Assembly: GCA_026196495.1 (NCBI GenBank) | Contig: JAPHSY010000033.1 | Location: 124,001 to 188,000 of the forward strand | Length of the DNA stretch: 64,000 nt | Origin: Magnetovibrio sp. | GTDB lineage: Bacteria; Pseudomonadota; Alphaproteobacteria; Rhodospirillales; Magnetovibrionaceae | Direction of reading: 5' to 3' | In this document: piece by piece, positions 35,208 to 43,622 of the stretch | Layout of the letters: every line of letters starts with the position of its first letter | Numbering within the stretch: position 1 is the first letter of the stretch | Program-made: the position numbers and the translations under genes | The notes under the pieces: model-generated | Databases searched by the model: none | What the model saw: only the letters and a program-made list of their open reading frames with translations | What the model was told of the DNA's origin: nothing

Positions 35208-36944
35208 TTAATCTTTGCTGACCAGAAACGGCCCAATCGCAAGGTGTCGTAGACCTGAATTAACCAAGGTATCCAAGGCCTGAACGGGTGTGGCTGCTAA
35301 GGGTTTGCCGTGTCTGTTCAAGCTGGTGTTGAGTACGGCACCAATTCCAGTTTTGGCCTCAAATCGTTGGATTAGATCGTAATAATCGGCATTGGCCTCA
35401 GGCGTTAAGACCTGAGGTCGTAAAGTGCCGTCACCACGATGTAGGGCAGCCGTTAGTTCTTTGCGGCCCAGTTCTGTGGACTGGAAAGCCGTGATCATAA
35501 ACGGGGCAGGGGTACGTTCCATGGTCCAGTTCTCTAGATACTTATCGGCAGCGGTGTCCAAAACGCTGGGTGCAAATGGCATCCAGAAATCGCGACATTT
35601 GATCTGATCGTTGACGGTGAAAAAACTTTCCATCCGTCCGGGATGGGCCAAGATGGCGCGATTGCCTAAGGATCGTGCACCCCATTCGTTGCCATCTGCA
35701 AAACGTGCAACCACTTGTCCATCCGCCAACAAATCGGCAATGGTTTCGTTCAAGTTGTCTGGACGGGTGTAGTTCAATCCATATTCTTTGAGATGGCCTT
35801 CGATCTCTTCGGGTGAATAACTTAACCCGACATAAAGGTTCTTAAGTGGCTGAACGGGCCCCATTTCCAAGGCTACGTCATAGGCCGCACCCAAGGCGTT
35901 GCTTTCATCACCACAAGACGGCATGAAGTGGGCACTGTTCAGACAGTCGAGTTCCTGAATCCGTTTGTTGAGTTTAACGTTCATGAACAAGCCGCCGCCA
36001 AAGTAGGCGTGGTGCACACCGGATTCGGCAACCGAACGCTCTACCCACTGGACGGTTTGCTCCTCAATCAGGCGTTGGGCTGCTGCTGCAATATTGTCGA
36101 AACGCTCACCTACGGCCGTTTTAGCAAGATGGTCGTAAAATTTACGGCTGTCGACGGTACTTTCAAAACAATAGGGATTGTTTGGGGAAACTTGAATTGT
36201 TTTGGCAAAGGCACGCTCGTAAATGTCATCTGCATAGGACTTGGCATAAGGCGCCAGCCCCATGACTTTGTATTCATGTTCGAGCGGGCGCATGCCCAAA
36301 AAACGGGTGGTGGCTGAATAGATCCCACCAATTGATGCATGTTCAGGTGTTTCGCCTAGGCGTGTCCAATGGCCTTGATCGTCGACTTTGATGACGGTGG
36401 CGCTGATACCATCACCGCTGCCGTCTGCTGTGAAGATCAACGCGGGTTTCGTTCCGCCTAAACTGCAATAAGCGGCGCGGGCATGGCATATGTGATGATC
36501 GACGTATGTGCAGGGGGTTTGGCCTAACCCTAAATCGGAGAGGTTTTGGCTGAGTTCTTTTCGCCCTTGTGTGAGGCGTTGTTTATGACGATGTGCACGT
36601 AAGGGCCCGAATATAATGGAAGCCAGCGCTGTTGGCATAATAGCTTCAAGTTTGAGCGCTAAACCAACTGCACCGGATCTGGTATGTCCATCTGTGGGTT
36701 TGTTTTGAAACAAATAGTCATAGCTGCGTCGGGGTAGGATTTGATTTCCGGCAATGGCAACATGATCAATACCATCAGTACTGAGTTGGGCTTGGTTGAG
36801 AATTGCACGGATGGCATCGGCAGGAAAATCGGCAGAGTTTTTAATATCGTCGCACTTTTCTTGCGAGAGACCTGCAATGACGGCACCGTCTTGGAGCAAA
36901 AAAGCAGAGGCGTTATGGCCGATGTGAATGCCGAGAATGTTCAT
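35208..36944 (-). CDS. NodU/CmcH-family carbamoyltransferase
   Basis: A 578-residue O-carbamoyltransferase-like enzyme, using carbamoyl phosphate. The N-terminal Kae1-like half has MNILGIHIGHNASAFLL and the metal-binding DHHICHARAAY; GGLFMNVKLNKRI is in the middle; the C-terminal half has FADGNEWGARSLGNRAIL and GAVLNTSLNRHGKPL. The substrate is unknown. It starts 19 nt after the cobW stop and so is probably the last gene of the Zur-controlled znuA-hisI-cobW operon, an unusual position. The ATG at 36944 is chosen; the track start is a TTG upstream. Confidence 0.87.
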   Translation of the reverse strand: MNILGIHIGHNASAFLLQDGAVIAGLSQEKCDDIKNSADFPADAIRAILNQAQLSTDGIDHVAIAGNQILPRRSYDYLFQNKPTDGHTRSGAVGLALKLEAIMPTALASIIFGPLRAHRHKQRLTQGRKELSQNLSDLGLGQTPCTYVDHHICHARAAYCSLGGTKPALIFTADGSGDGISATVIKVDDQGHWTRLGETPEHASIGGIYSATTRFLGMRPLEHEYKVMGLAPYAKSYADDIYERAFAKTIQVSPNNPYCFESTVDSRKFYDHLAKTAVGERFDNIAAAAQRLIEEQTVQWVERSVAESGVHHAYFGGGLFMNVKLNKRIQELDCLNSAHFMPSCGDESNALGAAYDVALEMGPVQPLKNLYVGLSYSPEEIEGHLKEYGLNYTRPDNLNETIADLLADGQVVARFADGNEWGARSLGNRAILAHPGRMESFFTVNDQIKCRDFWMPFAPSVLDTAADKYLENWTMERTPAPFMITAFQSTELGRKELTAALHRGDGTLRPQVLTPEANADYYDLIQRFEAKTGIGAVLNTSLNRHGKPLAATPVQALDTLVNSGLRHLAIGPFLVSKD

Positions 36945-36963
36945 GTTCGATCCCAATATGCGT

Positions 36964-37986
36964 TCAATCCATCAGTTGTCCTGGTAGATGAGCGTTAAAG
37001 GTATCGCGCACTGCCTGTTCACTGAGGTTCTGAGTGATAAACACCAGACGGGTGCGTTTGTCCATACCATCCCAAGATGCCAAGGCAGCCGGGGGGTGGA
37101 AAATGTGCTGGACACCATGTATGGCAACCGGTCGGTCAACGTCTTTGACGTCCATAATGCCTTTGATACGTAATAGATTTGTCCCTTGCGTTGCCAATAG
37201 GGTCTCTAGCCAATCTTGGAATGCCATGAAGTCGATAGGTCCCTCGGCTTCCAGAACGAACGTCTGAATACTGGCATCGTGATTGTGGTTATGAACATGG
37301 CGGTGATGGTGCTTAATCTCATGGTCACCCATCCAGCGATCCACGTGGGGGGTAAAGTTTTTGTCAAACAATCCAGCGTCTATGAGTTTCTTGGCGGGCA
37401 CATAGCCATGCTTAGCCTGTATTTTTGGTGCGGATGGGTTGAGGTCCGACAGTCGATTTTTCAGTGCGGCGAGGTCGGTCGCCATGTCGCATTTGCTCAG
37501 GACGAGGCGATCAGCAATGGCGACTTGTTTGATGGCTTCTGGATGAATGTCCAGTGTTGCCATGCCCAATACGCTGTCCACCACCGTAACCAAGCCATCT
37601 AAACGGAACTGTCCTGCGATGATGGGGTCAGACATCAGTGTGTGGACAATGGGGGCGGGATCAGCTAGTCCCGTTGTTTCAATCACCAAGCGTTCAAATT
37701 TCGGTACGCGTCCGTCGGCACGTTTAGTGATCAGCTCTTTCATCGCTTCGACCAAGTCAGAGCGTACCGAACAACAGATGCAGCCACTGTCCAACAGTAC
37801 CGTGGTCTCGTCAATGTGTTCGACCAACAGGTGGTCGATGGATATATCCCCAAACTCGTTAATCAAGATGGCGGCTTGGCCTAAGTCCGGATCATTCACC
37901 AGATGATTGAGAAGGGTGGTTTTGCCACTGCCGAGAAAGCCGGTGAGGACCGTTACACCAACGGCGACGGGCAGCTCATTAGCCAT
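36964..37986 (-). CDS. COG0523 (CobW/ZNG1-like) GTP-binding metallochaperone
   Basis: Walker A TGFLGSGKTTL near residue 15, the metal-binding CICC, INEFGDISIDH and the VLSKCDM guanine motif define the COG0523 G3E GTPase family. A His-rich linker (HEIKHHHRHVHNHNHD, about residue 210) precedes the CobW C-terminal domain (VHGVQHIF-type end). With znuA, zur and hisI beside it, a zinc-allocation role (ZNG1/YeiR-like) is much more likely than cobalamin synthesis. The start overlaps the hisI stop by 8 nt. Confidence 0.9.
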   Translation of the reverse strand: MANELPVAVGVTVLTGFLGSGKTTLLNHLVNDPDLGQAAILINEFGDISIDHLLVEHIDETTVLLDSGCICCSVRSDLVEAMKELITKRADGRVPKFERLVIETTGLADPAPIVHTLMSDPIIAGQFRLDGLVTVVDSVLGMATLDIHPEAIKQVAIADRLVLSKCDMATDLAALKNRLSDLNPSAPKIQAKHGYVPAKKLIDAGLFDKNFTPHVDRWMGDHEIKHHHRHVHNHNHDASIQTFVLEAEGPIDFMAFQDWLETLLATQGTNLLRIKGIMDVKDVDRPVAIHGVQHIFHPPAALASWDGMDKRTRLVFITQNLSEQAVRDTFNAHLPGQLMD

Positions 37987-38410
37987 AGAGATCGTCCGGA
38001 GAAATTTCGACATCGGCAATAATTTGAACTTTGCCGTCGCGCACCGCGTTGAAGAAGCAGTTGTGGCGTCCGGTGTGACAGGCCACGCCTTTTTGTTCCA
38101 CCAACATTACAACCGTGTCTTGATCACAGTCCCAACGGAAATCGATGAGGGACTGTTCCTGGCCGGAGCTTTCCCCTTTACGCCAAAGCTTTTGGCGTGA
38201 GCGGGAATAGTAGCAAACCCGAGCATTGGTTAAGGTTTCGACCACGGCCTCGCGGTTCATCCACGCCATCATCAAAATCTCACCACCTTTGCCATCGGCC
38301 GTATTTTGTTGGGCGATGGCAGGTATTAAGCCGTCTGTGTTGTAGTTCAGTTGGTCTGCGACCTCTGCGGCCAGTTCGGGGGTGGTGGGGTAGTGTGTCG
38401 CTGTGCTCAT
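37979..38410 (-). CDS. hisI: Phosphoribosyl-AMP cyclohydrolase
   Basis: Third step of histidine synthesis, a zinc enzyme. The zinc cysteines are intact in DFRWDCDQDTVVMLVEQ and ACHTGRHNCFF; MMAWMNREAVVETL and YYSRSRQKLWRKGESSG are the substrate signatures. It overlaps znuA by 4 nt and cobW by 8 nt, so it is part of the zinc-starvation operon. This may be the cell's only hisI or a stress-induced second copy; the window has no other his genes. Confidence 0.94.
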   Translation of the reverse strand: MSTATHYPTTPELAAEVADQLNYNTDGLIPAIAQQNTADGKGGEILMMAWMNREAVVETLTNARVCYYSRSRQKLWRKGESSGQEQSLIDFRWDCDQDTVVMLVEQKGVACHTGRHNCFFNAVRDGKVQIIADVEISPDDLYG

Positions 38411-39390
38411 TTTGGGTCCTGTTCGTGTGCTTCTTTACCATCACCAGGAAGATGTGGGTCGAGACACGATTGCATCGTCAATACTATGCCCTGGATGATG
38501 CGCACATATGTGGTGTCGGACAAGGATAAATCTGTCCCCATGGGGTCAATTTCGCGTAAAGACAAACCATGTTCCTGTCCCAAGCGTTTGGCCAGCTTTG
38601 GTGTGAACTGCGGTTCGTGGAACAAACATTTCACATTTCGAGCTTTGATGGTCTCAATCAACTGGGATATGTGTTTGGCACCGGGTTCGCGCCCAGGGTG
38701 GGTTTGTATGAATCCAGCCTCTTGGAAACCGAACGCTTGGGCCAGATAACCAAAACCATCATGTTGAACCAAGTAGGGCTTGTCGTGCATGTGCTCCGTA
38801 AATTTATTGGTTTTATTGATCAAGATAGAAATCCGACGCTTTGCTTTTTTAGCATTGGCCGCATATTCCGGTGCGTTGGGAGGGTCCACGGCGATGAGGG
38901 TTTGTTCGATATGCGCCAACATCACCTTTGCATTTGTAGGTGAAAGCCAGATATGGGGGTCAATGGCTTCGTTATGGGCTTTATCATCTGTGTGCTCATG
39001 ACCGTCGGTGTCGGTGCGATTGATCAGGCTTAGTTCCGGAATGTTCAATAATGAAATTACCCGGGCGTTTTTAGCCAACTTATCCAGCGGGCCCTCCAAT
39101 GTGGTTTCCAAGGTTGGGCCAATCCAAAATACCACATCGGCTTGTTCCAGTTTTTTGGCTTGGGATGGTTTTAGTGAAAACACATGGGGTGATGCCGTGG
39201 CGGGAACAATCAAGTCCGGTGTTCCAATTGGACCCATAACCATTTTTACCAACGCCTGTATCGGTTTAATTGATGCCACCACTGTGGGGGGAGCAGCCAG
39301 CGTGGTTGTTGGGAAAAAAGACACACTTATTAGAACAGCAAGTGCCGTCCAAATCGTGGCATGGAAAAAGGGTAGGCGGGCCATAAACAT
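38407..39390 (-). CDS. znuA: Zinc ABC transporter periplasmic binding protein
   Basis: A signal peptide (about 1-32, ending TTLAAPP) precedes a cluster A-I metal-binding protein. Likely zinc ligands are the His of ASPHVFSLKPSQ, DPHIWLSP and LVQHDGFGYLAQAFG plus a C-terminal acid. The flexible loop DTDGHEHTDDKAH is His/Asp-rich as in zinc-specific members. Start at 39390, with an in-frame ATG at 39384 as alternative. Divergent from zur across the Zur box. Confidence 0.94.
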   Translation of the reverse strand: MFMARLPFFHATIWTALAVLISVSFFPTTTLAAPPTVVASIKPIQALVKMVMGPIGTPDLIVPATASPHVFSLKPSQAKKLEQADVVFWIGPTLETTLEGPLDKLAKNARVISLLNIPELSLINRTDTDGHEHTDDKAHNEAIDPHIWLSPTNAKVMLAHIEQTLIAVDPPNAPEYAANAKKAKRRISILINKTNKFTEHMHDKPYLVQHDGFGYLAQAFGFQEAGFIQTHPGREPGAKHISQLIETIKARNVKCLFHEPQFTPKLAKRLGQEHGLSLREIDPMGTDLSLSDTTYVRIIQGIVLTMQSCLDPHLPGDGKEAHEQDPK

Positions 39391-39461
39391 GGTTGGGAGA
39401 TCCTAATGCGTTTACCTGTTTGAAACACTGTGCAGGGAACGCAATTGCAGGTCAAGTAAAT

Positions 39462-39478
39462 ATGTTATAACATAACAT
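39462..39478. promoter_or_regulatory. Zur box between znuA and zur
   Basis: ATGTTATAACATAACAT is a perfect 7-3-7 palindrome, with flanking AAAT and TTC matching the proteobacterial Zur-box pattern (GAAATGTTATA core). It lies 25 nt before zur and 72 nt before znuA, suited to repress both divergent operons when zinc is plentiful. Confidence 0.85.
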
Positions 39479-39502
39479 TTCAATTTTCTTGAGGTGAGCA
39501 CC

Positions 39503-40045
39503 ATGGCCCCGTCGTATCGATACACTGAAACGTCCAAATCGTCCTCTGCGTCAACGATGTTTCCAGACCATGAGCATGACCATGGAAAGTGTGTGTCTTC
39601 TGCAATGCAACGTGCCGAGGACTTGTGTGCGGAACGTTCTGTACGTCTGACAGACATTCGTCGCCAAGTGTTGGAATTGGTGTGGCAGAGCCACAATCCC
39701 GTTGGTGCGTATGATTTACTGGACAACCTACATGGAATTGGTAAGAGAGCTCAGCCTCCCACGGTCTATCGTGCTTTGGAATTTTTAATGGACCAAGGCT
39801 TAATCCATCGTATTGAAAGTCTCAACGCCTACATCGGTTGTCGCGACCCGGGTGAAGATCATGCCGGACAATTTTTGATTTGTCGTGATTGCGGCGCAGC
39901 AGCGGAGTTGGTGGACAAACGTATTGATGCGGCCATCGGGCAAGGGGCCAAGGCGGCCGGGTTCAGTGTGGAACACCCCACCGTAGAATTGGAAGGGGTG
40001 TGTGCAAATTGCCGCCCAGAACACAAAGGCACCAAGCATGGCTGA
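39503..40045 (+). CDS. zur: Zinc uptake regulator Zur (Fur family)
   Basis: A winged-helix Fur-family repressor. [25 protein letters not shown] and [22 protein letters not shown] form the DNA-binding domain; structural zinc cysteines are in CRDCGAA and CANCRPEH. A His-rich N-terminal extension (DHEHDHGKC) is unusual for length. The ATG at 39503 has GAGG eight bases upstream (GTG at 39494 is the track start). It overlaps znuC by 8 nt, and gene context supports Zur rather than Fur. Confidence 0.93.
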   Translation: MAPSYRYTETSKSSSASTMFPDHEHDHGKCVSSAMQRAEDLCAERSVRLTDIRRQVLELVWQSHNPVGAYDLLDNLHGIGKRAQPPTVYRALEFLMDQGLIHRIESLNAYIGCRDPGEDHAGQFLICRDCGAAAELVDKRIDAAIGQGAKAAGFSVEHPTVELEGVCANCRPEHKGTKHG

Positions 40046-40805
40046 TGATAACCAATTGATCACAGCCCAAGGGGTTGAGGTTGCGTTTGGAGACAACGTG
40101 GTGCTCAGCGGTGCCAATGTGAATGTCCGTAAAGGTGAGATCGTGACGCTGATCGGACCCAATGGGGCCGGAAAGACCACCTTGGTGCGGGTGATGTTGG
40201 GCTTGATGAAGCCAACCACCGGGACTGTATGGCGCAAACCGGGCTTGCGGGTGGGGTATATGCCCCAACGTCTCAGTATTGATCCGGCCTTGCCAATCAC
40301 TGTGAAACGTTTCTTACGCCTAGGTGTACCTGAAAAGGTGACGACAAATGCCTGTATGCAAGTCCTGGAAGAAACGGGTGCCATCGATATATTGAACAAT
40401 CCCATGCAATCCATTTCTGGTGGAGAATTACAGCGTGTCCTTTTGGCCCGTGCGTTGTTACGCCAACCTGAATTGCTGGTATTGGATGAACCTGTTCAAG
40501 GCGTGGATATAACGGGGCAGGCTGATCTCTATCGATTGATCCAAAGCATTCGCCAAAACCGTCAGGTCGGTGTGGTGATGGTGTCGCATGATCTTCATGT
40601 GGTGATGGCGCAAACCGATCATGTCGTGTGTTTGAACCAGCATGTGTGCTGCGCAGGCCATCCCAGTCAAGTCAGTCGCCATCCTGAATTTGTTGCCCTA
40701 TTTGGGGACGAGGTTGCATCCACCTTGGCAGTGTATGCCCATGACCATGACCACCAACACGGCCTGGATGGTCATGTCCATGGGGAGCACTGTGATCATG
40801 GATGA
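40038..40805 (+). CDS. znuC: Zinc ABC transporter ATP-binding protein
   Basis: Walker [10 protein letters not shown], signature [15 protein letters not shown], Walker [13 protein letters not shown], switch MVSHDLHVV. The C-terminal tail ([22 protein letters not shown]) is strongly His-rich and could buffer zinc at the inner face of the transporter. The start overlaps the end of zur (ATGGCTGATGA) and the stop overlaps znuB by 8 nt. Confidence 0.95.
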   Translation: MADDNQLITAQGVEVAFGDNVVLSGANVNVRKGEIVTLIGPNGAGKTTLVRVMLGLMKPTTGTVWRKPGLRVGYMPQRLSIDPALPITVKRFLRLGVPEKVTTNACMQVLEETGAIDILNNPMQSISGGELQRVLLARALLRQPELLVLDEPVQGVDITGQADLYRLIQSIRQNRQVGVVMVSHDLHVVMAQTDHVVCLNQHVCCAGHPSQVSRHPEFVALFGDEVASTLAVYAHDHDHQHGLDGHVHGEHCDHG

Positions 40806-41583
40806 TTTCATTCTACGGGCTCTCCTGGCCGGTGTGGCCGTGGCTATTGTTGCGGGGCCTTTGGGTGCCTTTGTGGTGTGGCGGCGGATGGCGTATTTTG
40901 GTGGGGCTTTATCACACACGGCCTTGCTGGGTGTGGCATTGGGTTTCTTAATCGGTGTTGAACCTGCTGTTGGCGTGACCTTGGTTGTCGTTGTTGCCGC
41001 AGTGTTGCTGGGTGGTCTTCAAAACATACGTGGATTGTCATTGGATACATTGCTCGGCATTGTTGCGCATGCAGCGTTGGCTTTGGGGTTAATCATTGCT
41101 TCCACCCTGGACAGTGTACGCATAGATTTGATGGCCTATTTATTCGGGGACATTTTATCCGTTGGCTGGGGAGATGTAATTTGGATTTGGGGTGCGACGG
41201 TGCTTATCGTGGCCGTGCTGATGAAGCTATGGCATGGGTTATTGAATGCCACAGTTCATTCTGATCTCGCTGCGGTGGAAGGCACCAATGTGCGCCAAAT
41301 GGATGTGATGTTTATGGTGGTGTTGGCTTTAGTTGTTGCACTTTCGATGCAGGTGGTGGGGATATTGCTGGTTACGGCCTTGTTGATTATCCCCGCTTCA
41401 GGTGCGCGGGCTTGGTCCAAAACACCTGAGACCATGGCGGTGCTTGCTGCAGGCATTGGAGTGATTGCGGTGGGGGCTGGTTTGTGGTCATCCTATCAAT
41501 ACGACATGCCTGCAGGGCCGAGCATTGTCGTATGTACGACCGCAGTGTTTGTTTTAAGCCTACTTAAGCTGCCACGCGTGTAA
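40798..41583 (+). CDS. znuB: Zinc ABC transporter permease
   Basis: A 261-residue ABC-3 family permease. [45 protein letters not shown] is the classic ZnuB start; [23 protein letters not shown] is another signature. The track start lies inside znuC; the ATG at 40798 is chosen by homology. Its 3' end overlaps the convergent Cys-rich gene by 20 nt. Confidence 0.94.
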   Translation: MDDFILRALLAGVAVAIVAGPLGAFVVWRRMAYFGGALSHTALLGVALGFLIGVEPAVGVTLVVVVAAVLLGGLQNIRGLSLDTLLGIVAHAALALGLIIASTLDSVRIDLMAYLFGDILSVGWGDVIWIWGATVLIVAVLMKLWHGLLNATVHSDLAAVEGTNVRQMDVMFMVVLALVVALSMQVVGILLVTALLIIPASGARAWSKTPETMAVLAAGIGVIAVGAGLWSSYQYDMPAGPSIVVCTTAVFVLSLLKLPRV

Positions 41584-41875
41584 TTTCAGTCGTTTGTGGC
41601 TTCCATGATTTTAATGTCTGTGCAGCTTTGAGCACGATGCAATCTGCGTTCAATGGTGTTTGCTCATACAGGTTGAGGGTGCGTAAATTGCCCTCAAGAC
41701 AAGATGCACATTTGACTGTTGTGGCGTTGCCTCCATACATGCATTGGAGCATGCAATTTCTATGTTGAGACATGCGTTCATACCACTGCGATATTCCATC
41801 CTCGACCCCATCTTTGAGAATGGTTTCTGAAACGCTACACATGAATTTTAATGTATTTGAACTTACCTTGATCAT
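41564..41875 (-). CDS. Cys-rich hypothetical protein
   Basis: Not recognised. From the ATG at 41875, with AAGGGG seven bases upstream, it is 103 residues. A four-cysteine cluster, C-x3-C-x10-C-x2-C (CMLQC then CASC), sits mid-protein, with further Cys near each end. It could bind a metal or form disulfides; no signal peptide is evident. It converges on znuB, overlapping its last 20 nt, so it is not part of that operon. The good ribosome site argues for a real gene. Confidence 0.55.
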   Translation of the reverse strand: MIKVSSNTLKFMCSVSETILKDGVEDGISQWYERMSQHRNCMLQCMYGGNATTVKCASCLEGNLRTLNLYEQTPLNADCIVLKAAQTLKSWKPQTTEITRVAA

Positions 41876-42060
41876 CACTGACCCCTTTGATTACTGTCGT
41901 TTAAGGGGAAAATAGCGATCCGAAGTTACAGTAATGCTGCAACTGCACGATCATTTGCATGACAATTCATAAATAGCATTTAAAGATGTTAACACCTCTC
42001 AAAACTGTCGCAGTCATCAATTTTATCGGACTGCTTTATCAGCCTGATCGGTTGCGGTCC

Positions 42061-43251
42061 TTAAGCTGTTAAAAGCTTAAGACCCTTATCAAGGTCAGAA
42101 ATCAGATCGTCGGGGTCTTCCAGCCCTGCATGGATGCGCAAAACAGGTTGTCCATAAGGCCAGTTATAAGTCGTGCGCATGGTACGTGGGTCGGATGGGA
42201 TGATCAGGCTTTCATACCCGCCCCAACTGTAGCCCATGGCAAACAGTTCTAGATTGTCGAGCATGCGGGCCATATCGCCATGAGAAGGACCGTCTTTCAA
42301 CACAAAACCGAACAGACCGGATGCGCCCGTAAAGTCACGCTTCCAAATATCGTGGCCGGGGCAGGTTGTGAGTGCAGGGTGTAAAACGGTTTCGACAGCG
42401 GGGTGCCCGGCCAGCCATTCCGCTAATTTTAAGCCTGTTTTTTCATGACGGGGCAGGCGAGTGGCTAAGGTCCGTAATCCACGCAAACCTAAATAGGCAT
42501 CATCTGGAGCTGTGGAATAGCCCATCCCCACTTGGACGGTTTTTACGTGTTCGTAGAGATCGCGGTCATTCAATGTGATACTGCCCAGCATGGCATCGGA
42601 GTGTCCGACGATATACTTCGTAGCAGCCTGTATGGATATATCCACGCCATGCTCAAACGGTTTAAAGTAATACCCTGCTGACCACGTATTATCCATCATG
42701 ACCAAGGCACCATGTGCATGGGCAATATCGGCGATCATGGCGATATCTTGAACTTCAAACGTAATGGAGCCCGGTGCTTCTGTGAAAACCACTTTTGTAT
42801 TGGGTCGTATCTGGGCTTTGAGCTCTTCAGCCGTGGCCATGGGGGCGAAATAGCTGATCTCAACCCCGAATTTTTTCAAAAATGTATTGCAGTATTTTAC
42901 CGTTGGAAAATAGGCACTATCGGTGATGAGCGCATGGTCCCCAGATTTTAAAGTTGCGGCCAACGACACTGCGATTGCAGCCATACCTGATGGTACAGAT
43001 ATGCAGTGCTCAGCTCCTTCTAAATCGGCCACAGCTTCTTCAAAAGCAAATGTGGTTGGAGTGCCATAGCGCCCATAATAGACCCGATCAAATCGATGTT
43101 GCTCTGCTTCCTTTAACGCATCAACTGTTTCAAAAGTCACTGTCGATGCATGGTAGACGGGTGGGTTGACGATACCGAAATTGGTCTTGGGAGAGCGCCC
43201 CGCTGTGGTGATGCGGGTGTCGGCATGCTTCGACTTGTCGTTGGTGGTCAT
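42061..43251 (-). CDS. metC: Cystathionine beta-lyase
   Basis: A PLP enzyme of the Cys/Met metabolism family that cleaves cystathionine to homocysteine. FDRVYYGRYGTPTTFAFEEAVADLEGAEHCISVPSGMAAI-type residues and the PLP lysine in QAATKYIVGHSDAMLG are present; SWGGYESLIIP and LRIHAGLEDPDDLISDL are typical of MetC. The ATG at 43251 (MTTNDK) gives standard length; the track start at 43287 adds 12 residues and cannot be excluded. No methionine riboswitch is recognisable upstream. Confidence 0.91.
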   Translation of the reverse strand: MTTNDKSKHADTRITTAGRSPKTNFGIVNPPVYHASTVTFETVDALKEAEQHRFDRVYYGRYGTPTTFAFEEAVADLEGAEHCISVPSGMAAIAVSLAATLKSGDHALITDSAYFPTVKYCNTFLKKFGVEISYFAPMATAEELKAQIRPNTKVVFTEAPGSITFEVQDIAMIADIAHAHGALVMMDNTWSAGYYFKPFEHGVDISIQAATKYIVGHSDAMLGSITLNDRDLYEHVKTVQVGMGYSTAPDDAYLGLRGLRTLATRLPRHEKTGLKLAEWLAGHPAVETVLHPALTTCPGHDIWKRDFTGASGLFGFVLKDGPSHGDMARMLDNLELFAMGYSWGGYESLIIPSDPRTMRTTYNWPYGQPVLRIHAGLEDPDDLISDLDKGLKLLTA

Positions 43252-43353
43252 TATATTAGCTCTATCTTTTTTAAAGTTGGGGTGCATTTTTTGCTCGTAA
43301 CGGGGGGAACAAACCCCAAGTAGATCAACAGAGTGTGACGCGAAATGGTTTTT

Positions 43354-43377
43354 ATTTCCAGAGAAGAGCCTGGAAAT
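43354..43377. promoter_or_regulatory. Inverted repeat in the metC-aapJ intergenic region
   Basis: ATTTCCAG-AGAAGAGC-CTGGAAAT is a perfect 8-8-8 inverted repeat about 100 nt before metC and 245 nt before aapJ. It could regulate either gene. The rest of 43252-43622 holds a GGGG/CCCC dyad next to the possible metC start and no convincing gene. Confidence 0.4.
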
Positions 43378-43622
43378 GTGGATTTTTCGTGAAACTAATG
43401 CATATGGCGTACTGCACTTGTGGATTGTTTCGGTACAATTCAGCTTGAGGGGCTTGAAACATTTGTGTTACGCCTTGAACCATCTGATGCGAGATGGGTG
43501 CCCGTACAATTGTACAAACGGTTGGGGAACCGGGGGCTCATCTTCAAAAATATCGCAAGTGCATGAGGTAGTGCGCTTGTGTTGACATAAAAACTGAATT
43601 GGGAATTTCGGAGGAAACTACC

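Noticed and set aside
39800-40414. Minus-strand ORF of 204 aa across zur and znuC
   Set aside because: Antisense to two well-supported zinc genes.
43252-43320. SAM-type riboswitch before metC
   Set aside because: A GGGG/CCCC dyad is present, but none of the SAM-I or SAM-II conserved core elements could be recognised.
43376-43585. 69-aa plus-strand ORF before aapJ
   Set aside because: No ribosome site, no recognisable features, and it overlaps the likely promoter region.
43582-43590. TTGACA promoter for aapJ
   Set aside because: A 17-nt spacing would put the -10 on top of the aapJ ribosome site and no TATAAT-like box is present.
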